Shown here: in pieces, positions 21,296-31,100 of the stretch
How positions within the stretch are numbered: the first letter of the stretch is position 1
How the letters are laid out: each line of letters begins with the position of its first letter
Assembly (NCBI RefSeq): GCF_002355735.1
Contig: NZ_AP014879.1
Coordinates: 1,302,001 to 1,366,000 of the forward strand
From: Sulfuricaulis limicola
GTDB lineage: Bacteria; Pseudomonadota; Gammaproteobacteria; Acidiferrobacterales; Sulfurifustaceae
Length of the DNA stretch: 64,000 nt
Direction of reading: 5' to 3'
Notes under the pieces: model-generated
What the model was told of the DNA's origin: nothing
What the model saw: the letters and a program-made list of their open reading frames with translations, nothing else
The model's database searches: none
Translations under genes and position numbers: made by a program

Positions 21296-22657
21296 ATGGC
21301 TAAACTCAAAACCAAATCGGTCTACACCTGCAACGAATGCGGCGCAAGTTCGCCCAAGTGGGTCGGGCAGTGCCCGTCCTGCGGCGCGTGGAACACGCTT
21401 TACGAGACCACCGTCACTCCCGCCGCGCACGTCCGTGCCGGTGGCCGGTACGGCGCGCCGGCAGAGGTGCATAACCTGGCCGAGGTTTCGGCGGAAAAAA
21501 TTTACCGGCATCCCACCGGCATCAGCGAGCTCGACCGCGTGCTGGGCGGCGGACTGGTCGCCGGTTCGGTGGTGCTGATCGGCGGCGATCCGGGCATCGG
21601 CAAATCGACATTGTTGACGCAGGCCATGGCCACCATCGGGCAGGTCGCGAAAGTGCTCTACGTCAGCGGCGAGGAATCCTCGGACCAGATCGCGCTGCGC
21701 GCGCAACGCCTCGGGCTGCGCGGCGACCGTTTGCGCCTGCTGACCGAAAACCAGGTCGAGACCATTCTCGCGAGCGCCCAGAACGAGCAGCCGCAGGTCA
21801 TCGTCGTGGATTCCATCCAGACCATGTACACGGAGATTCTCCAGTCGGCACCCGGCAGCGTGGCGCAGGTGCGTGAATCGGCGGCGCAGCTGGTGCGCTA
21901 TGCCAAGCAGACCGGCACCGCCCTGTTTCTCGTGGGTCACGTGACCAAGGAAGGCACGCTCGCCGGCCCGCGTGTGCTGGAGCACATGGTGGACACGGTG
22001 CTGTATTTCGAGGGCGATACCGGTAGCGCCTTTCGCATCATCCGCGCCATCAAGAACCGCTTCGGCGCGGTGAATGAAATCGGCGTGTTCGCCATGACCG
22101 AGACCGGCCTGCGCGAGGTCGGCAATCCGTCCTCGATGTTCCTCAGCCGGCAGGGCGACGCCGTGCCGGGCAGCATCGTGCTGGCGACGCAGGAAGGCAC
22201 GCGCCCGCTGCTGGTGGAGGTGCAGGCGCTGGTGGACCAGAGCCATCTGGGCAACCCGCGGCGCGTGTGCGTGGGGCTGGACACCAACCGCCTGGCCATG
22301 CTGCTGGCGGTGCTGCACCGCCACGCCGGCATCGCCACCTACGATCAGGACGTGTTCGTCAACGTGGTCGGCGGCGTGCGCGTGCTGGAAACTGCGGCGG
22401 ATCTGGCGATCCTGGCGGCCACGGTGTCGAGCCTGCGCAATCGTCCGCTGGGAAAGGACCTGGTGGCGTTTGGCGAAGTCGGCCTGGCGGGAGAGGTGCG
22501 GCCGGTACAGCGCGGGCAGGAACGCATCCGCGAGGCGGCCAAGCTCGGTTTCAAGCGCGCCCTGGTCCCGGCCGCCAATATGCCGAAAAAGGGCGATGCC
22601 GGCATTGAATTGCTGCCGGTGCGGCGCCTGACCGAGGCGCTGGAAATTCTGGGGTGA
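21296..22657 (+). CDS. radA: DNA repair protein RadA
   Basis: RecA-like ATPase that drives branch migration in recombination. The 453 residues carry an N-terminal C4 zinc finger (CNECGASSPKWVGQCPSCG), Walker A GGDPGIGKST, the diagnostic KNRFG motif (KNRFGAVNEIGVF) and a C-terminal Lon-like domain (DVFVNVVGGVRVLETAADL). Full length. Family A hairpins lie on both sides, one 5 bases before the ATG, so the message may begin and end in structured RNA. Confidence 0.96.
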   Translation: MAKLKTKSVYTCNECGASSPKWVGQCPSCGAWNTLYETTVTPAAHVRAGGRYGAPAEVHNLAEVSAEKIYRHPTGISELDRVLGGGLVAGSVVLIGGDPGIGKSTLLTQAMATIGQVAKVLYVSGEESSDQIALRAQRLGLRGDRLRLLTENQVETILASAQNEQPQVIVVDSIQTMYTEILQSAPGSVAQVRESAAQLVRYAKQTGTALFLVGHVTKEGTLAGPRVLEHMVDTVLYFEGDTGSAFRIIRAIKNRFGAVNEIGVFAMTETGLREVGNPSSMFLSRQGDAVPGSIVLATQEGTRPLLVEVQALVDQSHLGNPRRVCVGLDTNRLAMLLAVLHRHAGIATYDQDVFVNVVGGVRVLETAADLAILAATVSSLRNRPLGKDLVAFGEVGLAGEVRPVQRGQERIREAAKLGFKRALVPAANMPKKGDAGIELLPVRRLTEALEILG

Positions 22658-22669
22658 ATTAAGTATTAA

Positions 22670-22747
22670 TTTTCAGCCACAGAGAGCACAGAGTTTATTG
22701 CACAGATATTTTAACTCTCTGTGTACTCTGTGATCTCTGTGGCTTAA
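22670..22747. repeat. Intergenic hairpin repeat, family A (CACAGAG variant)
   Basis: CCACAGAGAGCACAGAG at the left is mirrored by CTCTGTG units ending CTGTGGCT at the right. It sits between the convergent ends of radA and the FHA gene and could act as a two-way terminator. Confidence 0.85.
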
Positions 22748-22753
22748 ATAATA

Positions 22754-23467
22754 TTACTTCAAATAAAACTGCAAACGCGTGCCGGCGACCTCGATCACGT
22801 CGCCGTTCTTCAGTTTGCTGCCCTCGTGCGGAATCGGCCGGCCGTTCAGCTTCGGGGTCTCGTCGGCGCCCGGCGCCAGCATGAAGCCCTCGGTGATTTG
22901 CATGATGGCGCCGGCGCGCTTGCCGGCGCTGCCAAGGTTGGTGATCTTCTTGGTCAGATCGATGCGCTTGCCGCTGTTCACTCCGCTCAGGACAAAAATC
23001 GCCCCGACGCGTTCGACCCTGGCCGCCGTTTCCTTCGGTTTGGTCTCCAGGGTAATGGCCGCGCGGTCGGGGGCCGGCGCCGGTGCTGGTGCGGCGGGCT
23101 TGGGTTCCACCGTGCGCGACGGGCTGATGATGACGGTCTTGGCGAATTCATTCGGTGTGGCGCCGACAGCGGAGCGGGTCGACTCGGTCAGATAGATCAG
23201 CGAGTGCTTGCCGATGACGACCGTGTCGCCGTTCTTCAGGTGATGCTTGGTGATCTTCTTGTTGTTGATGAAGGTGCCGTTGGTGCTGCCCAGATCCTGG
23301 ATGAAGGAATCGTCGCCCACGGTGAAGACGTTGGCGTGCTCGCCGCTCACGGACAGATTGTCGATCTGGATCTCGCAGCCCGGCTTGCGGCCGATTTTCA
23401 TGTCGCCCTGTTTCAATTCGACGTGATCCACCACGTCGTTGTTGAACTTGATGATGATCTTGGCCAT
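22754..23467 (-). CDS. Protein with two FHA domains
   Basis: FHA domains bind phosphothreonine peptides. In this 237-residue cytoplasmic protein the first FHA (about 5-95) keeps the binding residues: KIGRKPGCEIQI, the S-x-x-H in LSVSGEHANV, and STNGTFINNKKI. A linker rich in Pro, Ala and Glu follows, then a second, degenerate FHA-like region (about 155-237) with LNGRPIPHEGSKLKNGDVI but no clear S-x-x-H. ATG 23467 is preferred to an upstream TTG. A PP2C gene lies 61 bases upstream on the same strand, implying a joint Ser/Thr phospho-signalling role. Confidence 0.85.
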   Translation of the reverse strand: MAKIIIKFNNDVVDHVELKQGDMKIGRKPGCEIQIDNLSVSGEHANVFTVGDDSFIQDLGSTNGTFINNKKITKHHLKNGDTVVIGKHSLIYLTESTRSAVGATPNEFAKTVIISPSRTVEPKPAAPAPAPAPDRAAITLETKPKETAARVERVGAIFVLSGVNSGKRIDLTKKITNLGSAGKRAGAIMQITEGFMLAPGADETPKLNGRPIPHEGSKLKNGDVIEVAGTRLQFYLK

Positions 23468-23528
23468 ATTCGTATCCCAATCCCGTTTCAATAATCAGCT
23501 ATATTCGTGACGGTTGCCGCGGCAAGTC

Positions 23529-24326
23529 TCAATCCTGGTCCCGCAGTTTCCGCAGCGTCTCCGGGTTGCGCACGAAACCGCGTCGCGTGCGCACCAGAAT
23601 GACCGATATGTTGTCCGGACCGCCGCGCGCGTTGGCAGTATCCACCATCTGCCGCGCGGTGGATTCGAGATTGCGCCCAAGCTCGGTGAGCATCATCTCG
23701 AGGTCGCCATCGGCGAGGACGTCGTTCAGACCGTCGGAGCAGAGCAGGTAGACGTCGTCGTCGTATACATCGTGCTCGGCTACGTCGGCCTCCACGTCGG
23801 GATCGATTCCGAGCGCGCGCGTGACCAGGTTCTTGCTGATCGACTGGCGCGCCTCTTCCGCCGTCACCAGGCCGCGGCTGATCAGTTCCTGCACCACCGA
23901 GTGATCCTCCGTGACCTGTTCCAGTATGGTGTCGCGGAAGCGGTACAGGCGTGAATCGCCGACGTGGCCGACGCACAGCTTGTCGCCGTAGAACAGGGCG
24001 ACCACCACGGTCGAACCCATGCCGGCGTATTCCGGATTTTCGCGTGCGCACTCGAATATCGCCCGGTTGGCGCGCAGGATGGCATCGCGCACCACGGCAA
24101 CCTCGATGCTGCCATTGCCGTCCGTTTCTGTCTCGGCCAGGGTATCGACGATATGTCGCCGGATGGTGTCGACCGCCAGCCGGCTGGCCACCTCGCCGGC
24201 GCGATGGCCACCCATGCCGTCCGCCACCACGACCAGCCCGGCCTCGGGCGCCATGGCGATGTTGTCCTCGTTCTGCTCGCGCATCCGGCCGGCATCGGTC
24301 AGGCCGCTGATCAGGAACTCGCTCAT
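23529..24326 (-). CDS. PP2C-type serine/threonine protein phosphatase
   Basis: The 265-residue protein has all main PP2C motifs: QNEDNIAM, VVADGMGGHRAGEVAS (metal-binding Asp and Gly), GHVGDSRLYRF, LLCSDGLNDVL and GGPDNISVILV. It should dephosphorylate Ser/Thr with two metal ions. The frame is open upstream to 24533, but MSEFLISGLTDAGRMREQNE at 24326 is where the family starts. The FHA gene follows on the same strand. No Hanks-type kinase is visible in the window. Confidence 0.9.
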   Translation of the reverse strand: MSEFLISGLTDAGRMREQNEDNIAMAPEAGLVVVADGMGGHRAGEVASRLAVDTIRRHIVDTLAETETDGNGSIEVAVVRDAILRANRAIFECARENPEYAGMGSTVVVALFYGDKLCVGHVGDSRLYRFRDTILEQVTEDHSVVQELISRGLVTAEEARQSISKNLVTRALGIDPDVEADVAEHDVYDDDVYLLCSDGLNDVLADGDLEMMLTELGRNLESTARQMVDTANARGGPDNISVILVRTRRGFVRNPETLRKLRDQD

Positions 24327-24615
24327 GCGCCCGCCGGTCCCGGGCATGCCCGTGTCGGGCCCGGGGGAAACAGGGCAGGCTTGCCGCATCCGGGCGGGCG
24401 GGTGATCCTGGCGGGGATGCCAACGGTGTAGTGCTTCACGCGGGTTCCAGTTTTTCCTGTGTGCCGTTTCCGCATTCGTACGGCATCGTGTTGTACCAAA
24501 GTATAGGTTCTTCTTCCTTGTCTCTGGTGCCAATGAGACCCATTCAACGGCCTGAATTTTATCCAGAATACAGGCTAATTATAGTAAGTATTTATATGAT
24601 TTTTATAATAAAAGT
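24327..24615. other. Promoter-bearing gap between dapE and the PP2C gene
   Basis: These 289 bases hold no convincing gene. The half near dapE is AT-rich and on the minus strand contains TATAAT (24578-24583) and a later TATACT, either of which could serve the phosphatase-FHA pair with a long leader. No clear -35 boxes were found. Confidence 0.4.
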
Positions 24616-25755
24616 TTAAGCCGTTCTCACGAGCAGATTTTCCAGGATACGGCGGTATACCCGCGCCAGCCGGCCCAGGTCCTCGACCGCGATACATTCG
24701 TCGATCTGGTGGATGGTGCGATTGAGCGGACCGAGCTCGACCACTTCGGTCCCGGTGGGGGCGATAAAGCGGCCGTCCGAGGTGCCGCCGCTGGTGGAGG
24801 CCTCGGTCTCGATGCCGAGTTCGTCCTTGACGGCCCGGCGCACGGACTCGATCAGGGCCGTGCCGCGGGTCAGGAACGGGTGGCCGGACAGGATCCACTG
24901 GAGCTGATGTTCCACCCCGTGGCGCCCGAGGATCTCCTCCACGCGCCGGCGCAGCTCGGCGTCGGTCACGGCGGTGGAGAAGCGGAAATTGAACACCACC
25001 TCGAGCCGGCCGGGGATGACGTTCTCGGCCCCGGTCCCGCCGTGGATATTCGAAACCTGGAAGCTGGTCGGCGGAAAATCCGCGTTGCCCTGGTCCCATA
25101 CGGTCGCGGCCAGTTCTGCCAGCGCCGGGGCCAGCTTGTGGATGGGGTTATTGGCCAGATGCGGATAGGCCACGTGCCCCTGCTTGCCATGCACGAACAG
25201 GCGGCCGGTGAGGGAGCCACGCCGGCCGATCTTGATGGTGTCGCCCAGGGTTTTGACGCAGGAAGGCTCGCCGACGATGCAGTGGTCGATCCTGATGCCC
25301 TGTTTGCCAAGCCACTCCATGACCTTTACGGTGCCGTGTACCGCCGGGCCTTCCTCGTCCGAGGTGATCAGCAGCCCGATGGCGCCCTGGTGCTGCGGGT
25401 GTTTGGCCAGAAAATCCTCGATCGCCGTGACGAACGCCGCCAGCGAGGACTTCATGTCGGCCGCGCCGCGGCCATACAGGTGGCCGTCGCGCACCTCGGG
25501 CTGGTAGGGGTCGCTCTTCCATGCGTCGCGCGGGCCGGAGGGGACAACATCGGTATGCCCGGCGAACACCACCAGCGGCTTGGCGCTGCCGCGCACCGCC
25601 CACAGGTTCTCGACGTCGCCGAAGGGCAGGCGCTCGCACCGGAAACCGAGCGGCGCCAGGCGCTTGATCATGATTTCCTGACAGCCTTCGTCGCGCGGCG
25701 TCTGTGAAGGGCGCTCGATCAGCTGCTTCGCTAGTTCTAGCGTCTTATCAGGCAT
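24616..25755 (-). CDS. dapE: Succinyl-diaminopimelate desuccinylase
   Basis: Releases succinate from N-succinyl-LL-diaminopimelate in lysine and peptidoglycan synthesis, using two zinc ions. The 379 residues show the M20 peptidase ligands: [25 protein letters not shown], the general-base pair in [12 protein letters not shown], and GGTSDGRF near the C-terminus. It is the last gene of a minus-strand series dapC-dapD-dapE; the gap to dapD is 51 bases. Confidence 0.95.
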   Translation of the reverse strand: MPDKTLELAKQLIERPSQTPRDEGCQEIMIKRLAPLGFRCERLPFGDVENLWAVRGSAKPLVVFAGHTDVVPSGPRDAWKSDPYQPEVRDGHLYGRGAADMKSSLAAFVTAIEDFLAKHPQHQGAIGLLITSDEEGPAVHGTVKVMEWLGKQGIRIDHCIVGEPSCVKTLGDTIKIGRRGSLTGRLFVHGKQGHVAYPHLANNPIHKLAPALAELAATVWDQGNADFPPTSFQVSNIHGGTGAENVIPGRLEVVFNFRFSTAVTDAELRRRVEEILGRHGVEHQLQWILSGHPFLTRGTALIESVRRAVKDELGIETEASTSGGTSDGRFIAPTGTEVVELGPLNRTIHQIDECIAVEDLGRLARVYRRILENLLVRTA

Positions 25756-25806
25756 TTTTAATAATTATCTGATAAAAATAGGAAAAGTTTATCGAAATCG
25801 CGACGC

Positions 25807-26628
25807 TCAGATGTCGCGCAATAACTCATTAATGCCGACCTTGGAGCGGGTCTTTTCGTCCACCTGCTTCACGATCACGGCGCAGTAGAGGCTGTACTTG
25901 CCATCGGACGAGGGCAGGTTGCCCGAGACCACCACGGCGCCCTTGGGCACCCGGCCGTAGCTGACCTCGCCAGTCAGGCGGTTGTAGATCTTGGTGCTCT
26001 TGCCGATGTACACCCCCATGGAGATCACCGCACCTTCCTCGACGATTACCCCCTCGACGATCTCGGAGCGGGCGCCGATGAAGCAGTTGTCCTCAATAAT
26101 CGTGGGCGCGGCCTGCACCGGTTCCAGCACGCCGCCGATGCCGACGCCGCCGGAGAGGTGTACGTTCCTGCCGATCTGGGCGCAGGAACCGACCGTGGCC
26201 CAGGTATCCACCATGGAGCCTTCGTCCACGTAGCCGCCGATGTTCACATAAGAAGGCATGAGCACCACCGAGGGCGCGATATAGGCGCCCTTGCGGATAG
26301 CCGCCGGCGGCACCACGCGAAAGCCGCCCTCGCGGAAGGCCTTGGAGTTGTAATCGCCGAACTTGGACGGCACCTTGTCCCAGTAATTGGTGTAGCCGCC
26401 CTTGATGAACTGGTTGTCCTCGATGCGGAAATAGAGCAACACCGCCTTTTTCAGCCATTCGTTCACGACCCACTGGCCGTTCTTTTTCTCGGCCACGCGC
26501 GCCTTGCCGCTGTCCAGCAGGTTAATCGCCTCGTGCACGGCGTCCTTGACCAGCGTATCGACGTTGCGCGGGGTGATATTCGCGCGCCGCTCGAAGGCCT
26601 CGTTGATGATGGACTGTATGTCACTCAT
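25807..26628 (-). CDS. dapD: Tetrahydrodipicolinate N-succinyltransferase
   Basis: Adds succinate from succinyl-CoA to tetrahydrodipicolinate. The 273 residues have an N-terminal helical domain and a left-handed beta-helix of hexapeptide repeats (for example [20 protein letters not shown] and [19 protein letters not shown]). ATG 26628 has AAGGAAACC just upstream; a TTG-type extension to 26655 was rejected. Full length for the family. dapC lies 177 bases upstream across two repeats. Confidence 0.96.
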   Translation of the reverse strand: MSDIQSIINEAFERRANITPRNVDTLVKDAVHEAINLLDSGKARVAEKKNGQWVVNEWLKKAVLLYFRIEDNQFIKGGYTNYWDKVPSKFGDYNSKAFREGGFRVVPPAAIRKGAYIAPSVVLMPSYVNIGGYVDEGSMVDTWATVGSCAQIGRNVHLSGGVGIGGVLEPVQAAPTIIEDNCFIGARSEIVEGVIVEEGAVISMGVYIGKSTKIYNRLTGEVSYGRVPKGAVVVSGNLPSSDGKYSLYCAVIVKQVDEKTRSKVGINELLRDI

Positions 26629-26665
26629 GATGGTTTCCTTAACAGTATTTCGCAATTCATCAAAT

Positions 26666-26743
26666 GTAGGGTGCGCTGAGCGTTAGCGAAGCGCACCGAA
26701 TGAGGCCGCACGGTGCGCAACGCTTCGCTTTTGTGCACCCTAC
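26666..26743. repeat. GTAGGGTGCGC palindromic repeat (family E)
   Basis: GTAGGGTGCGC at the left and its inverse GCACCCTAC at the right enclose a second inverted pair, GCGAAGCG/CGCTTCGC, over 78 bases between dapC and dapD. Similar in layout to 17054-17133. Confidence 0.75.
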
Positions 26744-26745
26744 AA

Positions 26746-26796
26746 AATCTCGTTAAATCCAGTAAATCCTGAAAAATCCCGTTAATTCTGTGAAAT
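26746..26796. repeat. Degenerate one-armed family C repeat
   Basis: AATCC-type units (TAAATCCAGTAAATCCTG, then AATCCCGTTAATTCTGTG) spaced roughly 9-10 bases resemble one arm of the family C elements at 57742 and 58576. The opposite arm is missing, so it cannot form the full hairpin. Confidence 0.5.
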
Positions 26797-26804
26797 TAAA
26801 ATAG

Positions 26805-28013
26805 TTAACCCAGCGATTCTACATAATTTCGGATGCGCTGTGCGGCCTCGGTGCACTCGGCCAGCGGCGCCACCAGCGCCAGGCGCACGCGGTTCCGGCC
26901 CGGGTTTACGCCCTCGAACTCGCGCGACAGGTAGGTTCCCGGAAGCACCAGCACGTTTTCGCGCGCATACAGCTCGCGCGCGAAGGTTTCGTCATCCTTG
27001 GGCAGTTTCGGCCACAGGTAAAAGCCGGCCTCGGGTTTGTCCACGTCCAGCGCCGGTTTGAGGATTTTCAGCACCGCGTCGAACTTGGCGCGGTACTGGT
27101 CGCGGTTGGCGCGCACATGCGCCTCGTCGTTCCAGGCCGCGGCGCTGGCCGCCTGCGTCGGCGGCGGCAGGGCGCAGCCGTGATAGGTGCGGTACTGGTG
27201 ATACTGCTCCATCACCGCGCCATCGCCGGCGACGAAACCGGAACGCAGCCCCGGCAGGCTGGAGCGCTTCGACAGGCTGTGGAACGCCAGGCAATGTTTG
27301 TAATCCTGGATGCCGAGCTCGTCCGCCACCTGCAACAGCCCGAGCGGCGGTTTGTCTTCGTCGAAATAGATTTCGGAATAGCACTCGTCCGAGGCGATCA
27401 GGAAATCGTGCTTGTGCGCCAGCCCGATGAGGCGCGCGAAATCGTCGCGCCGCAGCACCGCGCCGGTCGGGTTGCCGGGGGAGCAGATGTACACCAGCGG
27501 CACCTTGGTCCAGATTTCATCCGGCACGTCGGTGAAGTCGGTGCGAAAGCCGTTGTCCTCCGAGGCGTTCAGGAAATACGGCCGCGCCCCGGCCAGCAGC
27601 GTCGCACCTTCGTATATTTGATAAAACGGATTCGGCATGACCACGGACGGGCGCTGCGAGTTCACGCGCCGGTCGATCACGGCCTGGGCGATCGAGAACA
27701 GCGCCTCGCGCGTGCCGGCGACCGGCAGCACATGCCGTTCCGGGTCGAGGGCGATCTTGTTCAGCTGAAACCGGCGCGTGGCCCACTTGGCGATGGACTG
27801 ACGCAGCTCGGCCGAGCCTTTGGTTACCGGGTAGTGCGACAGCCCGACGAGACGGGATGTGAGGGCTTCCAAAACGAAAGCGGGCGCGGCATGTTGCGGC
27901 TCGCCGAGGGACAGCCGTATCGGTTTCTTGTCCGCGGGCGGGGTGATGCCTTGGAGGAGCTGGGCGAGCCGCTGGAACGGGTAGGGCTGCAGGCTCGCGA
28001 GTCGGGAATTCAT
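26805..28013 (-). CDS. dapC: Succinyldiaminopimelate transaminase
   Basis: PLP-dependent class I/II aminotransferase that converts N-succinyl-2-amino-6-oxopimelate to N-succinyl-LL-diaminopimelate. The 402 residues have the PLP-lysine motif FHSLSKRSSLPGLRSGFVAG, the PLP-phosphate region and the C-terminal NRVRLALVAPL with the substrate-carboxylate Arg. The start MNSRLASLQPYPFQRLAQLL matches the family N-terminus. First gene in the dapC-dapD-dapE series. Confidence 0.9.
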   Translation of the reverse strand: MNSRLASLQPYPFQRLAQLLQGITPPADKKPIRLSLGEPQHAAPAFVLEALTSRLVGLSHYPVTKGSAELRQSIAKWATRRFQLNKIALDPERHVLPVAGTREALFSIAQAVIDRRVNSQRPSVVMPNPFYQIYEGATLLAGARPYFLNASEDNGFRTDFTDVPDEIWTKVPLVYICSPGNPTGAVLRRDDFARLIGLAHKHDFLIASDECYSEIYFDEDKPPLGLLQVADELGIQDYKHCLAFHSLSKRSSLPGLRSGFVAGDGAVMEQYHQYRTYHGCALPPPTQAASAAAWNDEAHVRANRDQYRAKFDAVLKILKPALDVDKPEAGFYLWPKLPKDDETFARELYARENVLVLPGTYLSREFEGVNPGRNRVRLALVAPLAECTEAAQRIRNYVESLG

Positions 28014-28140
28014 CGCGAAAATTATACGGTAAGCCTGCCGCGTCGGCCAATCGAACCGCGGGTATCAGTCCGGTCGAAGTCTGCTCATCCGTGCCGGCAT
28101 GGTGGCGACCGGGATCCGTTGCGCTCCGCGGCGCCCGGCC

Positions 28141-31100
28141 TCACATCGCCCTTGCCGTTTTTGCCTTCCATCTGGATTTTGATAACCAGTCATTGAACGC
28201 GCTCACAGGCAGCGGGCGACTGATGTAATAGCCCTGCGCCTGGTCGCAGCCGAGCAGCTTGAGTGACGTATAGTTGGTTTTGTCCTCGACGCCTTCAGCG
28301 GTGACACTGAGACCGAGACTATGCCCGAGCTCCACGGTGCCGCGCACAATGGCGCCATTTTTCGGGTCACGCATGTCGATGATGAACGATTTGTCGATCT
28401 TCAGATGCCTGACAGGCAACTGTCGCAGGTACGCCAGCGATGAGTAGCCGATGCCAAAGTCGTCGATCGCGAGCTGGACGCCGAGTTTGTGCACCGCCTC
28501 GAGTTCGCGCATGGCGTTCACCGGGTCCAGCATGATGGTGCTCTCCGTGACTTCGAGAATCAGGCGTTCGGGCGCAAAAGCGGTTTGCTGCAGCAGCTCC
28601 CTGACCGAGGAAACCAGAAACATTTCATGCAGGCTGCGCGTCGAGATATTCACGGCTATTTCGAGCATCAGTCCCTGCGCTTCCCAGTGTTTTCCCTGAA
28701 ACATCGCGGTACGCAGTACCCACAGCGTCAGTTCGTCGATCAGGCCGGTTTTTTCCGCGGCGGGAATGAATTCGTCGGGAGGGATCAATCCGCGCTTCGG
28801 GTGCTGCCAGCGCACCAGGGCCTCGACACCGACCAGCGAACGTTTGCGAAAATCGATGCGCGGCTGATAGTGCAGCTGCAGCTGGTCGGTCGCGATGGCC
28901 AGCCGCAGCTCCGCCATGAGACTGAGCCGCTGGGGGTCATAAACGTCAATGGCAGGATCGTAGATCGTGTACGCTTCATGTTTCGTCTTGGAGGCGTTCA
29001 GCGCCACGTCGGCATGTTGATATAAGGTGCTGGTGTCGCTGCCGTGTTCGGGGTAAAGGGCGATGCCGATGGCCGGGCGCACTTCGAGCGGTATGCCGGC
29101 GATGGTGACCACCGGTTTCAGCGCCTCGAGCATTTTGCGCACCACCAGCTCGATGTCGTCACGCCGGGCCAGACGCGGCAGGAGCACGGCGAATTCATCG
29201 CCCGTCAGGCGCGCGATGATGTCCGATTCCCAGAGAGCATGGCGCAGCCGGGACGCTACTTCCACCAGGAACCGGTCGCCATTCTCGTGCCCGAGTGTGT
29301 CATTGATGTCACGGAAATCCTTGATGTTGATCAGCAACAAGCCCAACGTCTGTTGTTTTGCCTGCGCATTCAGGATGGCTTCTTTCAGGCGCTGGAGCAG
29401 GGACGCACGGTTGGGCAGGTCAGTCAGGGAATCGACGTAGGCCAGCCGTTGAATCGTCTGTTCGGTGCGCTTGCGATCGGTAATGTCCTGTACCACACCA
29501 GCGAGATTGACCGGGCGGCCCAGGTCGTCAAAAGTGACATCGGCGCGTTCCGTCACCCAGCGTTCGGTACCGTCCGGGCGCCGGATGCGATGATCCAGGG
29601 TGTACGGTTTATGGGCCGCAATCGACTGTTGCACGGCTTGTTGAATCGCCGCCCGGTCGTCGGGATGAGTCGCGGCGAAAAACGTATCGTTGTCGATCGC
29701 GGTTCCCTCCTCGATGCCGAATATCCTGTATGTCTCGCTCGACCACCACAGGCGCTTGTCCGGGCCGAGGCTCGATACCCAGCTGCCGATGCCGCCGATT
29801 TCCTGCGCCTGCGTGAGGAACGACTGGCTGCGGAGCAGGGCCTGATCGGCGCGTATTCTGTCGGTAATGTTGCGTGAGACGGTGGAGGCTCCGCGAATCG
29901 CGCCGGTCGCGTCGCGAATCGGAGAAATGGTGAGCGCAACGAAGATCCGCTGGCCGTCCTTGCGGACGCGCTCGGTTTCAAGACGGTGAATCTCCACGCC
30001 GCTCCGGATAGACTCCAGAATCCTCGACATGTCGTCGAGGCGGTCCGGGGGCGTGAGAACCGAGATCGGACGGCCGATCATTTCACTGGCGGTGTAACCG
30101 TATATTTTTTCCGCGCCGTAGTTCCAGGACAGAACGACGCCATCCAGGGTCTTGCCGACGACCGCGTCGCCCGTGGACTCCACCAGGGTCGCGAGCCAGC
30201 GGCTCGATTCCTCGGCCTCTTTTCGCCTGGTGACGTCACGCATCACGCCGGTGAACAGGCGCAGGTTTCCCTGCGAGGATTCGCCGAAGGAAACCTCGAG
30301 AGGGATTTCGTGTCCGTCCTTGTGCCGGCCGAGCAGTTCAACGCCATCCCACGCGACGTGCTTCTGTCCGGTGAGGACATAATGCTCAAACGACGTCTGG
30401 TGTCTGGAGCGCAGCCGTTCCGGCATCAGCATGGCCAGGTTCTGGCCGATCATTTCGGAAACGCGGTAACCAAACAGTTTCACGGCCGCTGCGTTGATGT
30501 AGAGGATCTCGCTGCGCTCGTTGATGGTGATGACGACGTCGCGCGCGGTTTCGACCACGCTGTTGTATTTGCGCTCACTGTAAGCCAGCTCCTGTTCCGT
30601 GCGCCGGCGTTCCGCGACCACGGCCGCCAGGCTCAGGAAGGTTATCGCCACGATGCTCATGCAACCCTGCAGCAACAGCAGCGCCTCGTTCGCCGGATAG
30701 CCGGAAAACGGTCCGCTGCCCGCGAACGTGCTGGCGATGGCGATGCCGGACAGAATCAGGATCGCGGTCGCGGTTTCGGGTGAACCGACGCGGAAGGCAA
30801 ACCAGACCACCACCGGCAGCGCCAGCAGATAAACCGGGTAGCTCCGGATGTCGGACAGGGACAAGTCGCTGAAAACGATCACGCCGACGACCAGCAACGA
30901 CAGCAACAACAAGGCGGCTTCCAGAACCCGCGTCCGGTCCCGGTCGCGAATGTAGTTGGCCCAGAGAATAAGCACCGGCGCGACGATCAGGGCGCCGGTG
31001 GCGTCACCCAGCCACCAGGTCAGCCAGACGTGCGGGACATTGGATGGCAGTGCGAGTCCGTTCAGGAGCAGGCTGGCCACGCCGATGGTGGCGCTGATGG

